Shown in pieces: positions 34,373-45,897 of a DNA stretch of 64,000 nucleotides; within the stretch, counting starts at the first letter, position 1, and every line of letters starts with the position of its first letter. This DNA is from Paralvinella palmiformis (lineage: Eukaryota; Annelida; Polychaeta; Terebellida; Alvinellidae), in NCBI GenBank assembly GCA_025642065.1, contig JAODUP010001121.1, forward strand, positions 1 to 64,000, in the 5' to 3' direction. The notes beneath the pieces are model-generated. The model ran no database searches, was not told where the DNA came from, and worked only from the letters and a program-made list of their open reading frames with translations. Made by a program: the position numbers and the translations under genes.

Positions 34373-34717
34373 CATGCCTCTGCCAGATCAGAGTTTTGTT
34401 ATCAACAGATCAAAGTAAAGATAATGCAAAGGAAAGGAAAGGACCGTTTTCAGTGTTGTGAATAAGTTTCTACACAAAAATTGCACCTTCTTCCTAAATA
34501 TGATTAATTTCGGAACTAGCTATCATCCATTGTTTTAATAACTTATTCCGTCCAAAGATGTTAAATATACATTATAGATTTCTCTCTATTACCTGATCAT
34601 AGGGTGTCCTGTTGGTTTAAAAGCCCTTCACAATGGACAAAGTTGAATCTATTGTAGAGATTGGTATTAGACAATCGCTGAAAAGGCCACCGGATGCTCT
34701 CTACGCAGTTGACCCTA

Positions 34718-34778
34718 TGATGGGGATGATGACGATGATTGGTGTTTACGTTTGTGCACATGGTAGGCTAAATGGGTC
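34718..34778 (-). mobile_element. SINE-A 3' end fragment
   Basis: Only the tail side is present: GATGATT-rich tail, GTGTTTACG, GTGCACATGGTAGGCTAAAT. It stops at AAATGGG, near the position where SINE-B has inserted in two other SINE-A copies. Confidence 0.7.
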
Positions 34779-34984
34779 TTTTTTTTCTGAGAATTAGGAA
34801 TACCGCATTGCTGATAGTCGACTATGGGTAACTCAAAATCTTCGAAAATTTAGCTTCGTCACATTATGTATCATCATAAAAAACATCAGCATCACACATT
34901 GATAAATCGGCTATTAACTCAAATAGGTATAGATATATAAATGATTTAGAAGTTATACGTCACTAATTTAATATAATACTATAA

Positions 34985-36040
34985 ATGAACACGTCTCGTG
35001 GTATGCGAGCTGCTCACTATCACCTCAACATATTCACTGTGTAAGAGCATTCTTGTAATAAGAAATACCCGTTACTGTGGTCCAAGGCTTTGCTATATCT
35101 CGTATAGACTATTATAATTCCCTGTTATATGGCATATCTAATTATGATACAAAACGGTCTCAGCGAATTCAGTCGGGCCCTGTTATACCGTGGTCCGTTA
35201 TAACACGAAATCGGATATAACACAGTTAGACCCTGGACTTCAATTCGTGGAATCCACGACAAAGCGTTTTTACGAGAAGTGGCATGAAATCCGCAACCGA
35301 CCGATACAATATTTCGAAATAATTTGAATGCGTTTTCACAGTTTGAAATTCACAAGTAAGAAAACATAGCTAACGGCGACAAAATACCTGGGCCTATATT
35401 TATTGAGCACAAACTTAATTACACACCACCTTGGCTCAATCACCCAAACAAAAAGCCCAATCACAACCCTCAATTATTGTGTGACTCCACCCATTAAATT
35501 TATGTTCTATCATTACAAAAGCAGATACACAAATAAATACATTTTCACGGACGTTTATTTGCGCACATCCACTTATAAGCGTTCATTTATTGGTTCATAT
35601 AGTTGTTACAGTTGTCTGTAAAACATGCACTATTTCTTGTAGATGAATATTACCAATCCAAAGATGGCTGCTACTTTTTGGCCCAATTTTGCAGAAACAT
35701 TTTATTTTCCACACAAACACCGAGGTAACTTTTATGTTTGGTCACCAAATGATTAAACAATTACTGCAACATTTATGAAATAAATAGTTTTATGTAATCT
35801 TAAAGGATGGTGCAAAACGAGGTGATTACATGGACTCCGTATTATCGCCCACCGCGATAATGCCCCTTTCTCGCTTCGCGGTCCACCTATAACACGGTCG
35901 ACGGATTGTGGACCCCAACGACCGTGTAATAACAGGGCCTGATTGTACCTGACTCTCACTCAAGTCACACGGCGATTGTGATTTAATGTTGTATTTTTCC
36001 TTTTTTGGAGCAGTTTGCCGGGGGAGATTAAAAACTCATT
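34985..36040 (+). mobile_element. Old LINE-T copy split by a pogo-type element
   Basis: Left part, about 34985-35169: diverged LINE-T (CACTGTGTAAGAGCATTCTT, CTCGTATAGACTATTATAAT, CCCTGTTATATGGCATATCT). It stops at CAGCGAATTC. Right part, about 35946-36040: CTCAAGTCACACGGCGATTG..., TTTGCCGG, matching LINE-T positions of about 455-545. Some 220 bases of LINE between the two parts are missing. The coding frame is destroyed. Confidence 0.78.
35170..35945. mobile_element. pogo/Tigger-type non-autonomous element
   Basis: The ends are inverted repeats beginning CAGTCGGGCCCTGTTAT on the left and CAATCAGGCCCTGTTAT on the right; further in, TATAACACG is shared. CAGT-starting repeats of this kind mark pogo/Tigger elements of the Tc1/mariner group, which use TA targets; a TA follows the right end. 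At 776 bp it has no transposase, so it would depend on another element. A 68-codon minus frame inside it has no meaning that I can see. Confidence 0.72.
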
Positions 36041-36690
36041 TAAAAGCCATTAGTAGCAGCATAAGCATTAATAACACTAGTGGTTGGGTACTAGTATTAG
36101 TAGTAATATTATTATGATTATTATTAGTAGTAGTAGAGGTTATTGTTGTGTTTATCAGTCCTGAAGTAATAGGTGAGGATCTTCAGTATAAAGATTAATT
36201 TCTAGGCTTACAGTATCGTGGGTCACTGATTACATTAAGTGATTCTCATTTAATTAATATGTCTTATTTCACTGACAATTTGATGGCGTATTCTGTCACA
36301 GAGGTCATCATCAAGTGATTTCGTCTTCAACCTTTCGCTGTGACCAGGTAGCTCCATTGACAAACAGATGACGCAGCCAAATCGATCAATGGGGAAACAG
36401 GGTTCAAAACTCGCCCTAGCTATTCATGAAGGACATTTCATCTTTCATTTCGCCTGATTAACTTTGTAAATTGCTTCAGCTTTTAGTTTTTAGCCGTTAT
36501 TCACCCCCATCAGCCTTTACTCCCCCCCCCCATCAAACATAAAACCAGAAATCAAAGTGATTACTACCGATACATGTTTATTTATAGACTTGACAATTTC
36601 AATCTACTCTGCATGAAATCGAATAACACACTCGTTTACTGTTCATATAAGAATCTCTAACTATTCGACGTTACAAAGTTCTGTTGATAT
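36041..36690. other. Spacer and probable 3' UTR of the minus-strand exon at 36.7 kb
   Basis: Short (TAG)n/(TTA)n words near 36105-36140. The part next to 36690 is likely 3' UTR of the minus-strand gene. Near 36400 a GGGTTCAAAACTC word resembles box B, but no SINE body follows. Confidence 0.4.
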
Positions 36691-36948
36691 TTAACTTCGT
36701 TGGAAGTTAATGTTGTGGATGATGCCGTACAAATAATCGAGGGTGCGCCGGTTGTTTAAATCACGGACGATGTTGATAATTCTAGCGCTGGCTTGGGCAT
36801 ACTGGCGACGCTGAGGCTCGAGTGGATGGCCACCATTGATTTGGTTGATGAGCATATCGTTCAAGTTGTCCATCGCTTTTCGCTGGCCTTGGTTTTGTCG
36901 AGAAAATCGGTGTTTATCGCTTTCAAACGAAACGACACCTTTTTGCAA
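36691..36948 (-). CDS. Terminal coding exon of an unidentified gene
   Basis: From ATG at 36870 the frame reads MDNLNDMLINQINGG, HPLEPQRRQYAQASARI, INIVRDLNNRRTLDYLYGII and HNINFQRS, then TAA at 36691-36693. Nearly every codon in this part ends in C, G or T as in a real gene, against an AT-rich background. Upstream the same frame (QKGVVSFESDKHRFSRQ) is less gene-like, and another frame (NEVVRNYRLSTKFTCNKNE, then FRLKAINTDFLDKT) has better codon use, running to about 36862. So either an intron or an indel switches the frame near 36870. Product unknown; helical and basic. The family is not recognised. Confidence 0.55.
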   Translation of the reverse strand: MQKGVVSFESDKHRFSRQNQGQRKAMDNLNDMLINQINGGHPLEPQRRQYAQASARIINIVRDLNNRRTLDYLYGIIHNINFQRS

Positions 36949-37064
36949 GATTCGTTTTTATTGCAAGTAAACTTGGTGCTCAACCTGTAGTTTCTGACTA
37001 CCTCGTTCAGTTTCGTTGAATTCCATTTTCATCGCTAAATGACCACATACCTTTCTGATTTTAT

Positions 37065-38439
37065 AGTCTGTAAACTAGCGCCACCAATCCTCGGCAAACT
37101 CCGGAGGAGGTCATCAACCCCGGAAGCCACCAATCGGGTTCTTAGAAAATATTAGCAACCAATGGTCGCCTAATTTCTTTAAGCAATCTACTTAACCGTA
37201 TTGTATTAATTGCAATTTGGATGTTTGATGGGGGTGGGATGGGGGGTGAGGGGTAATTCTAGGGGGAGTTTTTCTACCACCCTATTAAGACTAAGCATTT
37301 GTTTAGCTGTAGTTACTACTATATAAATCGGTGGAGGGGGCTCCCGTTGCTTTCTACGATGCATTGGGTACAGCCAGGCCCTCGTATTAACAGATGGACG
37401 GGGCCCCAATGTACTTCACTATTTCACAGTGCGGTGAATATATAGTATACCTATGAGAGCATACAGATGGATAAATATATACGTACATGTATCGTTATGG
37501 CGTAGAGTGAAAAGTGATCTTACTCTTTGCAACCCTCGGGCGCTGGTAATAATGTCTCAGCGGGTTCCTAGTCCTAGTCCGTGTGGAGCCCCCAGCTTCA
37601 TCTTAGTCACCCTTATGGATAATGCGGTCCTGGATACAGCGCAACCACGACCACTTAAGCAACAAAATATAAATAATTAACAAATTTAAATAAGCAACGC
37701 AATTTCGAATAATAAAGTGGATGTTGGAAACTTTAAAGAATAATAGTCCTGCGGCTGCCTAAGATTTATTTTGGTCGGGAGCGCGAAAAGGTCTGAGATA
37801 TGATCATATGGATAAAATTACATGGTAATTAAAAATCCATTTCCTACAAATACTGAGGTAGACCTAAGACCAGAAATGTGAGGCTGAAGTAGGGTATCGT
37901 CGAAACTTGTATGAAAAAATGGGGCTATTTTTATTTGTGACAATCACTGCCATATGACTTGCACCAATCGATTTCGTCATACATGTTGAGCATGCAGAAC
38001 TATCTTATATAATTAGATGAATATAGTTGCCAAACCAAAATCTAAGAAATTCAACGATGGCCGCCCTATTTCCCTATTAAGCCTATCTACCACGTTTTGT
38101 GCGCAATGTATTTGAACACAGTGTTAGTGATATAATTGAACAGATTTATATTAAAATATTAATTTGTAACAAATTATTTCCAAAGTTGATGAATCCTAAT
38201 GACTCAATTATTTGCAGTATAAAAAACAATATTTCAGGAAAGTATACAACTGACGGAATAGTAAATTGATCTGACCTAAAACTCACCATAGTAATAAAAA
38301 TGTCGTGTCAATGATATGTGTTAATAATAGTATATACAAAATCTGTCGTGTTATTGTTCGTAAATCTAACAACATATACAATACAGACAATACACATATT
38401 GAATTATAATCATCGGCTTCATTCAGTTCATCCGTGTCA
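37065..38439. other. No supported gene
   Basis: Upstream flank or intron of the 36.7-kb exon. Around 38050-38085 a plus frame reads FNDGRPISLLSLSTTF, which could be a decayed LINE RT start, but neighbours do not support it. The rest is blank. Confidence 0.4.
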
Positions 38440-39560
38440 TGCACATCTTCACCGACGGCGACTTCTTCATCTACGACTTTATCTATATCGGGAATTTGCG
38501 TGATCTGATCTACAGTCCTGTATACAATGGACGGGAGCTGATCTCCATCATGTCACTGGATTTTGTAAGTGCCAGAATCAAGCACTCATCCATGATCACC
38601 AGGACCGTATTCACAGGGTGTTTGTATTGCAACCCGCTTGCTTCCACATCCCGGCAACATAATTGGCACGATCTAATTTCTTCCCAAGGACCTTCACACA
38701 TGGTGGAATTCACCCAGGATTCACACCTTTGATTGAGTGCTGTGGATCATCCATTTCATTTGTGGCACTTGTTTGCTGGAAGATCCCGAACAGGTGCCAT
38801 ACGTATGTTTCACATGTTTCGAAGGTGGCACCACCAGAAAGTGGACCATTTTCAAGCGTGGCTAAAACATCTTCACTTTTCATCATAATGTCCATAGGTT
38901 TTACTTTTACTTTGTTCGGGAATGAGGAAGTGTAATGGCACTCAGTGAATGCCTGTAATCCAGGTTGAGTGATCAATGCATCATGTTGAATTTGGTTAAC
39001 CTCAGCATCTAACTAAACTCTGATTTGAGTAGCTGCTTGAGATATGTAATACATTAATATAATTAGTACGTCGGTGTCATTACTCCTTATGTTCATGATA
39101 GTAACCCCTTGAACTGAACAAGTGCTACAAAATCTAGATGGAAATCCATTCCGGTATTTGCCTCTTTGTAGAAGGATTGGAGTGCTCGTACTGTGATACA
39201 GGTCACATCACCATCACCAGCTGTGCAACAGTGACATGAGTCATCTAGTGCAATACATACTTCATGGTGGGAAACGATCTTCGCATAGGGAGATTTAAAC
39301 CATTTAGAAGCTAAAGGCTGGAAAAACTCTAACTTTAAGGACGTAGACCTGATTGCAGATTGATACTAAACACCACTGAATCAGACCCACGTCGAAGCCC
39401 GTCAGCATCTTTGATTGAAGGTGTGTTGTAGGAATCACATACCACGTAATCGAGATAGATCTTGGAAACAGGTGTTTGATGAATGTCTGCGTAATCAGGA
39501 ATTACAACTTGGACTTAATTTGACGTCTTATTCCTATAATCCATGGTTTGCTGTTTTTTT
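38440..39560 (-). pseudogene. Decayed copy of a multicopy, probably transposon-encoded protein family (HEEADTR-like)
   Basis: Minus-strand pieces in order: IPDYADIHQTPVSKIYLDYV; EFFQPLASKWFKSP; KEANTGMDFHLDFVAL; MNIRSNDTDVLIILMYYIS; LITQPGLQAFTECHYTSSF; NKVKVKPMDIM; LATLENGPLS; ETYVWHLFGIFQ; DPQHSIKGVNPG; and VLVIMDECLILALTKS. This order resembles uncharacterised proteins that occur in many copies in corals, molluscs and other invertebrates, with a HEEADTR motif, a later S.DTDV motif and LHAFTGCD.TS.F. Here HEEADTR is degraded to KEANTG and S.DTDV is SNDTDV. Several stops and frameshifts are present. The family is likely carried by a mobile element; its enzymatic role is not known to me. Confidence 0.62.
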
Positions 39561-40031
39561 TAAAATTAAATTCCAGCGTCCAGTTTGATTGAAGTGATTA
39601 AATAAAAATTTAACCATCTCTAACTAGAACATGCAATGAATTTACTGAAGTCTGTCAGCCGAAGTATTTCCAGACATTTTTATGTTACTGTCTCAATAAT
39701 GTTTAAAATCATAGTTACATGAAATTAATCTAATGGAAAAAAGTATATAAATATACAGTATAAGGCCAACGTTTTTCTCAATACTTATACAAAGGATTTG
39801 TTTTGTAGGTAAACCACTTCACTGCTTCCATATGGAGTTGGTGTACACTGTCTCACGTGGTCAACAAACTGTAATCTTTGTTAACGCGCCGATTGCCTAT
39901 AAAAGGCCTAACCTTTCATTCAGGTTAGAGAACTACCAGACCAGTCGGATGTCAATCAATACGGTTCATATAAGTAGGATTTGTTTGTTATGTATAGGTT
40001 TCTTTTGGACCATAGTAAATTATTGTTGAAT
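39561..40031. other. No recognisable gene
   Basis: AT-rich flank of the relic; nothing recognised. Confidence 0.45.
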
Positions 40032-40440
40032 GTAAACAGTGGTGTCAAACTAGTTATCATATATATGTAGTAAGTCGTCATTTAACCACACGTACGTGTT
40101 GTTTACTGCGAGCTGTGGTGTTAAATGGTGTTTTACGTGTTTCCGCTTTTTGTACGTAGCCTGCATGTAGCCGCTTTCCTGTGGGCGTGACATATTTGTC
40201 GAGTACGATAAGCGAATTAGCCGGGCCCCACAGGCTGGTGAATAGTCCAGACACATGTATAGGTATACACATATATGTATCGATATATGAAATTGTAGAA
40301 ACTTTATGTTGGGTTTATATTAATGATAGTTTTATTTAGATATATGTAGGTAGAGGTATCGAAGGATGTTTAGAGTTGTTGATGTTATGCGTCAGTGCCT
40401 CTCTATATGAATCCTAAAACATACGCACGCACACACACTC
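40032..40440 (+). repeat. (AC)n-tailed repeat family, long form, copy B
   Basis: Matches 17091-17480 throughout, most strongly over GTAGCCTGCATGTAGCCGCT and CCTGTGGGCGTGACATATTT. It ends in CCTAAAACATAC and a CACG/CA-rich tail to about 40470. Confidence 0.78.
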
Positions 40441-40470
40441 ACGAGTACACGCGCACGCAAACACACGCAT

Positions 40471-43400
40471 ATACTCCGCATCCCAGAGTTATTCAAATAA
40501 TTGACACTGGGTCTATTTTCACTCGGATTTACAACAGAGATCTCAAGAATCAGTGGTCTGTGATAAACAAAAATTGTAAATCGTACGGTATAAACCAGTG
40601 TTTTTTCAATATTTCTATAAAACCGTCAACTGTAGTTGAATCCTGCTATCGGGAAGCAATATGTTTTTCTTTACTTGTGTGAACTGAAAATGTGTGGCGT
40701 ATCTTTAACCAAGCATTGCCCTCATATAAATTGGTTGAAACGGTGGCAACAAGTACTTATACAGACGACGCTCTCTCTGTTTCCTTGTATTTTCCCCTGG
40801 CTATTCGTGATGAAAGGAAAAAAATATAAAAGCTGTGTAAAGCAAAACAAGACCCAGATTGGTTTGCTAATACACTAATTTTATGGAAAATCTAAATAGA
40901 TAAATTTGTAAGTAAAGCCAATTTGAATTTCAATATTGAAGTGAAAGAATAACACCGTGTGCCATTTATAAATAGCTTCATTCCAAATCTATCAAATATT
41001 ACAGAACCGGTAAGGTTTCACTTGTATTTTTAAATCTGACCGACCTCTGATTTTTATTTATTTTTCGTTCCCACTGATATAATCTATTTTTTTTATAAAC
41101 TAAATATTTTGTAAGTATTCCTAAACAATGACCAAACAATAAAGCATAGTTTTCAAATAAAAATTCCACTGTTTCTCCGAATATACAATTTGAACAGTGT
41201 GGCATTAAAATATAAACAAGTTTTAAATCAGTATATCATGGTCATTAACACACACATTTATAAGCTAAAGGGTGCATTCATTTTAATATTCATCAGACCT
41301 TCAACTGTTTTGTCTGTAAGTCAATATCAGTCTGGATGAAATTTGCATGACCCGAGATGTTGAAAATCCACTCTTCTGTTGTATAGGTTGCTGGAACTCC
41401 ATGGTAGTGTTGTGATAATTTTGCCGATTCTGCTTAAGTCTTGGTGGGGCATTTTCCAGTATTTTATTAAATTTCTATCGTCATGAATGCAGGAAGAGGT
41501 CAGGTACTCTTTCGACTTGCAATCAGAAAACTACATGTTCACAGTGTGCTAACGTGACGTAGACACAACTCTTGCAAACTCTTGCGGAGGTTATGGTGCT
41601 AGACCAGCGAGCCGAAGAGAAGCGTCATGTGATGGCGTAGTTTCATCGGAACAATTGTTTAATTATTTGGCTCAGTATCTGGTGCGCACCGTCACAGATG
41701 TTTGAAACGACGGTCCAGAATGACCGCTATTCTGAACAATAGACGGATCGCAAATTGTGTAAGTTGCATTCTCACTGACTTTGCAATGCTGTGAATAAGC
41801 AATTGTTTCCCAGAGTGTAAACAAATATGCCGTGTTAATGTGGCAGCCTTGTACCGGTACTTGCCGGACCTCCCCCCTTCCCTAGCAGACTGTAACTCAA
41901 GTTACATTTAAATGCAGTTTAACATTTGCTGCTCAGTAAATCATCCATTAGTGGCATTATTCGTCACAGTACTTATGATTTATTCTAACCATTATATAAA
42001 TTAAGTTTATTAGAACGATAATTTTAATAACTGCTAAAGATATTACAATATGTGGATATTTTAATTGTGTGTATGCTGAAAGTAGGGTCCCAAATAGCAA
42101 TTGCGATCCTCATAAATATTTGGTTCTGTCTGTTTTCTCACGGCCAGTTTCCTGGACAGAGTTGTGTATTGATGTCACCAAGATGTGTATGCTTTGGTAT
42201 GGTTTTCCTCAGTTATGTATGTAATGTCACCACTCTTTGTGTGCCAATACTGTGCATGCATACATATTCTGCTGTGTAATTATTAATTAGCCAAATGTTG
42301 GCCTGTTTAAAGTGATCCGGGTAAACACAAAGTTAGTACATCATTTCTACCCATAAAACCTTGTTTTTTTGTATAGCTTACAAACATAATGGATAGCTTT
42401 GCTACTGGTCAGTGTTATTAAAATTATTCAAAAAATGTATTGACCACCAAATAATCACTTTATTTGTAATAAATGAGTTATCACTACCTTTATAAATTGA
42501 ATAATTTGTACCTTTCTCAGTCTGCAATAAGGCCTTCTAACAATGGTTCCATGGGAACGACATCTTTCAATACCTGAGAAGATTAGAAATATGATTAGAA
42601 ACCTAAGAAAATTATGTATATTTGAAGAATTAGGAAATTACACATTATGATATTTAAAAAAATAAAAGTGGTGCATTATGACTCGTACAACATGTCCATA
42701 AGTTGTGTGATCATTTGTGCTACACAGACAAATATTTACTTTGTAACATATATCTATATCCCAATCATGCATATATAAATATAGTACCTGTATATAGTAT
42801 ATGTTGCAGAGTATTGCTTGACCATATATAATGGTCGTCTTCCAGAAACAGCCCATAACATATACTAATTACAATGTGATTATGGGGTAATGGCATACCA
42901 GGCGTGGAACAAGAGATCAATACCAATGGATGCAGAACGTACCTCCAATTACAGGGCAGGTAAACACAAATAGGGTTGTTTAATAGCAACATATCGGGTA
43001 TTTCCTTATTTTGAGCCAAATCCTGATGCTATCCTGTCATTTTCATTTATAGTTGGGAATTCCGGGCGATTTATTATAAGCCTAAATCCAGATATGGCGA
43101 TTGTCACCGGAAATTTCCGAAGTCTTGGTGAAAGGAGCCGATTCGGTGTGACGTCACAGTCCGTTGTTTACATTTGGTCATGGCTGCCTCTCATGAACTG
43201 AACTGAACTGAAGTATATTTTCAATTTCCATTTAGATGTGCACGAATACAATAAATCTAATACAATGATACAAAATTATATTGTCGGTGGAGGTTGAAGA
43301 GCCAGTGTAACCGGAGCTGTTTCCCCACCGACCCCAACACATGATATGTACAGTTTACTTATATACATGTACAAATAACGGTTAAAGAGGCTGAATGAAA

Positions 43401-43513
43401 TAGTCCGGGGCACATCAAAGGAAGAGCGATAGGGTGATGGGACAATTACTGTTTGGCCGGGTCAGGTAATGTTGCGGAAAACAAATACAGTACACTGTTA
43501 AATTGTATATCAG
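40471..43513. other. About 3 kb without a recognised gene
   Basis: AT-rich. A minus-strand frame near 41000-41205 (MPHCSNCIFGETVEFLF) and a plus frame near 40500-40680 hint at LINE C-terminal zinc-finger and thumb segments, but neither is strong. At about 41310-41530 a minus frame (SSCIHDDRNLIKYWKMPHQD) looks slightly protein-like. (GAACT)n is found at 43195-43212. Confidence 0.4.
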
Positions 43514-43580
43514 TTGCTAGCTTGCTTATAGTTTTCGGAGTATCCCCAGACTGTCGCTTGTTTGGAACAGCCTCTATGGT
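43514..43580. repeat. Repeat module, copy 2
   Basis: Matches 11135-11192 (GCTTGCTTATAGTT, GGAGTATCCCCAGACTGTCG, CTTGTTTGGAACAGCCT). It lies about 160 bases beyond the stop of the RNase H frame. Confidence 0.7.
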
Positions 43581-43740
43581 GGAGTCCTTCTCCGTAGAGC
43601 TTCTGTATCTGAAAATGAATTTGTAAAGTTCCGGTCCCAGACGTACCGGTGCCGAACCTCTACAAAATATGTGTGTGTGCCTGCTATTCTGTTGTTTATG
43701 ATGTGAATGCCGCGAACAGTGATTTTATTGTACCAGGTAC

Positions 43741-44319
43741 TTAATTTGGCGTTATTTGTTTGTGTAGGAATTCTGTTTTCATGTGTTTGTAGGCACCTGG
43801 TGTCTGTTCTGCGTGTAGGATGTTGGTTAGGTTAGTGGCTTCGTTAGCCAGAGCGTCGGCCCATTTGTTAACCTCGATATTTGTGTGGCTAGAACCCAAT
43901 GCAGAGTGGCTGCCACGCTGGCTTAAGGCGAAGACGGAGTCAATAATTTTAGTTGTAATTTCTGGATATGTTCGTGTCTTTGTTTGTGCGAGGATTTTGA
44001 TGGTTGCCATGGAGTCTGAGTGTACGATTGTGTCTTCTTGTCTGTCCTGTGCCTCCCGCCGTGCGAGGGTGGCGTGTATGGCGTTAGGTTCTGCGAGAGT
44101 GATTGGTGAGTGGTCGGGGAGTCTTCCACAGGGATTTCGGCGTGCTCCCTCCACAAAACAGGCCCAGGCAGATTTTCCATCCTGGCGGACACTGGCATCC
44201 GTGTAGATGTTTATTTGTGCCTGGTGTCCGTTCAGGGAAGAGATCCTGTCCGGAGCCTCAGTGAATGCCCCTTGTAGGTCTTGGGTCTTTGATTTTTTGT
44301 TTTCGATAATGATGGTCAA
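43741..44319 (-). CDS. LINE ORF2 C-terminal fragment with a near-intact RNase H domain
   Basis: An open frame of 192 codons. RNase H landmarks in order: INIYTDASVRQDGKSAWACF (first Asp, YTDAS), then ITLAEPNAIHATL (Glu, LAEPNAI), then IVHSDSMATIKIL (second Asp, HSDS), then GSSHTNIEVNKWADALANEA (a WADALA block in place of the usual N..AD.LA). All four acidic positions are present. The usual W.P.H before the last block is GSSH here. The domain degrades RNA in RNA-DNA hybrids and is found at the C-terminus of I-, R1-, LOA- and some Jockey-group LINEs. The true start is upstream in lost RT sequence, so the listed start is only the first Met. It is 5'-truncated and the product would not be mobile alone. 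Confidence 0.85.
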   Translation of the reverse strand: MTIIIENKKSKTQDLQGAFTEAPDRISSLNGHQAQINIYTDASVRQDGKSAWACFVEGARRNPCGRLPDHSPITLAEPNAIHATLARREAQDRQEDTIVHSDSMATIKILAQTKTRTYPEITTKIIDSVFALSQRGSHSALGSSHTNIEVNKWADALANEATNLTNILHAEQTPGAYKHMKTEFLHKQITPN

Positions 44320-44599
44320 TGGGCATTCGCGCCATATATCAGTTTTAATAAAGATCTCTTATATACTTATGGAAAGCAACCCAATTTTCAAAACAACCTC
44401 TGCATCTTTTGTTAGAGCATGTCACTGAATTTGAATATGATGATAATATGAAATGGTTCAATTGTTTCTTGAAATGGCTTCGCGAAGAAACATTTAAATT
44501 AATATTACACCAACTATTCAATATAAGAGGGAAGCTATAGAGTTGCAACTTTCTTGCAAAGGTGGAATTACATCGCTCATTGTACATTTGATTAGATCG

Positions 44600-45075
44600 T
44601 CTGGTCTGCTGATCTCCTGGATTTCATAATTAAACTTGTAAGCTTTATCAAAGGATATAGATAATACATTAGAAACACAGTCATGTATAAAAAGTGCTAC
44701 TTGGGATTCGTACCAGTTTTATTTAAATAGTGGTTCAGTGTGGCTGTTATAATTTGCTCTGTTTATAGTTCTTATGGCACGTTTCTGTAGAAGTTCGGTT
44801 CTATTAATGGTAGAGGATTTAGCACTCACACACGCTAAGATTCCGTATGAGAGGTGAGGGTGAATTAGTGCATAATATTAAGTTTTTAGACTGTTCACTG
44901 GTAGGACATTTTTGGTTTTCTTAATCATGAAGATGACACAAACAATCTTATTATTGATTTGAGCTAGGTGGGACTTCCAGGAAACTACGCCATCTAGATG
45001 AAGGCCAAGAAATTTAGTAGATTCTTCACGAAAATTTGATCCTATTTGAGTTAATGGTGTTCCGTTAATATTCAG
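44600..45075 (-). pseudogene. LINE RT C-terminal (thumb) fragment
   Basis: The minus strand reads NGTPLTQIGSNFREES, KFLGLHLDGVVSWKSHLA, then CVIFMIKKTKNVLPVNSLKT, LIHPHLSYGILACVSA and LLQKRAIRTINRANYNSHTE. FLGL.LD...W..H and L.HPHL.YG followed by LQK.AIR.I are the region after the catalytic box in Jockey/CR1-like LINEs without RNase H. It has two or more stops. It lies just upstream, on the same strand, of the RNase H fragment, but the two look like different LINE groups, so they are probably separate insertions. Confidence 0.78.
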
Positions 45076-45608
45076 TTGTTTTTAGCAAATTGCCTAAGCA
45101 GGTGCAAGACGGGATGAATTGTAGAATACTTAGTACGGAATCCATCTATAGGAGTTTTTGGCAATCCAAAAATGACGTAATTTTCTTATATATAATATTT
45201 TTCTAGCATTTCAGAATTCAATCGTAAGCAATTCAGATACGGAAATTCCAGCAGTAGATTTGGTAGAAATAGTTATGTGTTGGATGAGGATATTTCGCGA
45301 ACATCTATGCCCTTCCAACACATGTTTGAGCTAACATAGCTAGTCAAACCATCCTCAATGGCGAGCAGCCGGTTGTCTGTGAATAAATAGACAGGAGAAG
45401 ACAAACTGAGAAGGTGAAATATTGAGATTGGTACGTGTGTTTCCTTCGCAACCATTGTCAGTGTTTTATGTTTAGTAAATATGGATTACGTTGCTGTAGT
45501 ATCATTATCATGATAATTAACTTCTTATTATATATTTAATTTATGTTTCCGGGGAACTTTTGTTAATGTATTGGCAGCACTAGGCGATTTAGTTTATTTA
45601 CGAATACG

Positions 45609-45685
<77 letters not shown>
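45609..45685. repeat. (TA)n microsatellite
   Basis: About 76 bases of pure TA. Confidence 0.95.
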
Positions 45686-45688
<3 letters not shown>

Positions 45689-45709
45689 CTTTAATTCAAT
45701 TGGTGTGAG

Positions 45710-45897
45710 ATGATTGATCGATATTTTACGGCCTTTTTTGTCCATATGGTAGGCTAAATGGGCCGAGCGACCTCCAAATTTAATGGAGTCAGAGATGAAA
45801 TCCCCCTTCAGATATGCCCACGCCGAGTTAGTTTCGAACTCAGTTGGTAGTGATCTGTGGTCCAACGCGCTACCAATTAGACAACGGAGAGGCCCAT
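45710..45897 (-). mobile_element. SINE-A, full copy with perfect 10-bp target duplication
   Basis: GATTGATCG-type tail, TTTTACGGCC, GGCCGAGCGACCTCCAAA, GCCCACGCCGAG, a box B region around TTTCGAACTC, and head CAACGGAGAGGCCC. TTGGTGTGAG is repeated exactly at 45700-45709 and 45898-45907, which fixes both boundaries and shows a fairly recent insertion. Confidence 0.93.

Noticed and set aside
33784..34375. Frames of 70-170 codons rich in Asp, Met, Ile, Thr or Ser
   Set aside because: They follow directly from the trinucleotide array on both strands and all frames; there is no unique protein sequence.
40999..41205. Minus-strand frame MPHCSNCIFGETVEFLF as a LINE Cys-His finger
   Set aside because: Two cysteines and an ETVEF-like phrase only; the RT upstream is not found.
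43820..44206. Plus-strand 128-codon frame
   Set aside because: Antisense of the RNase H frame.
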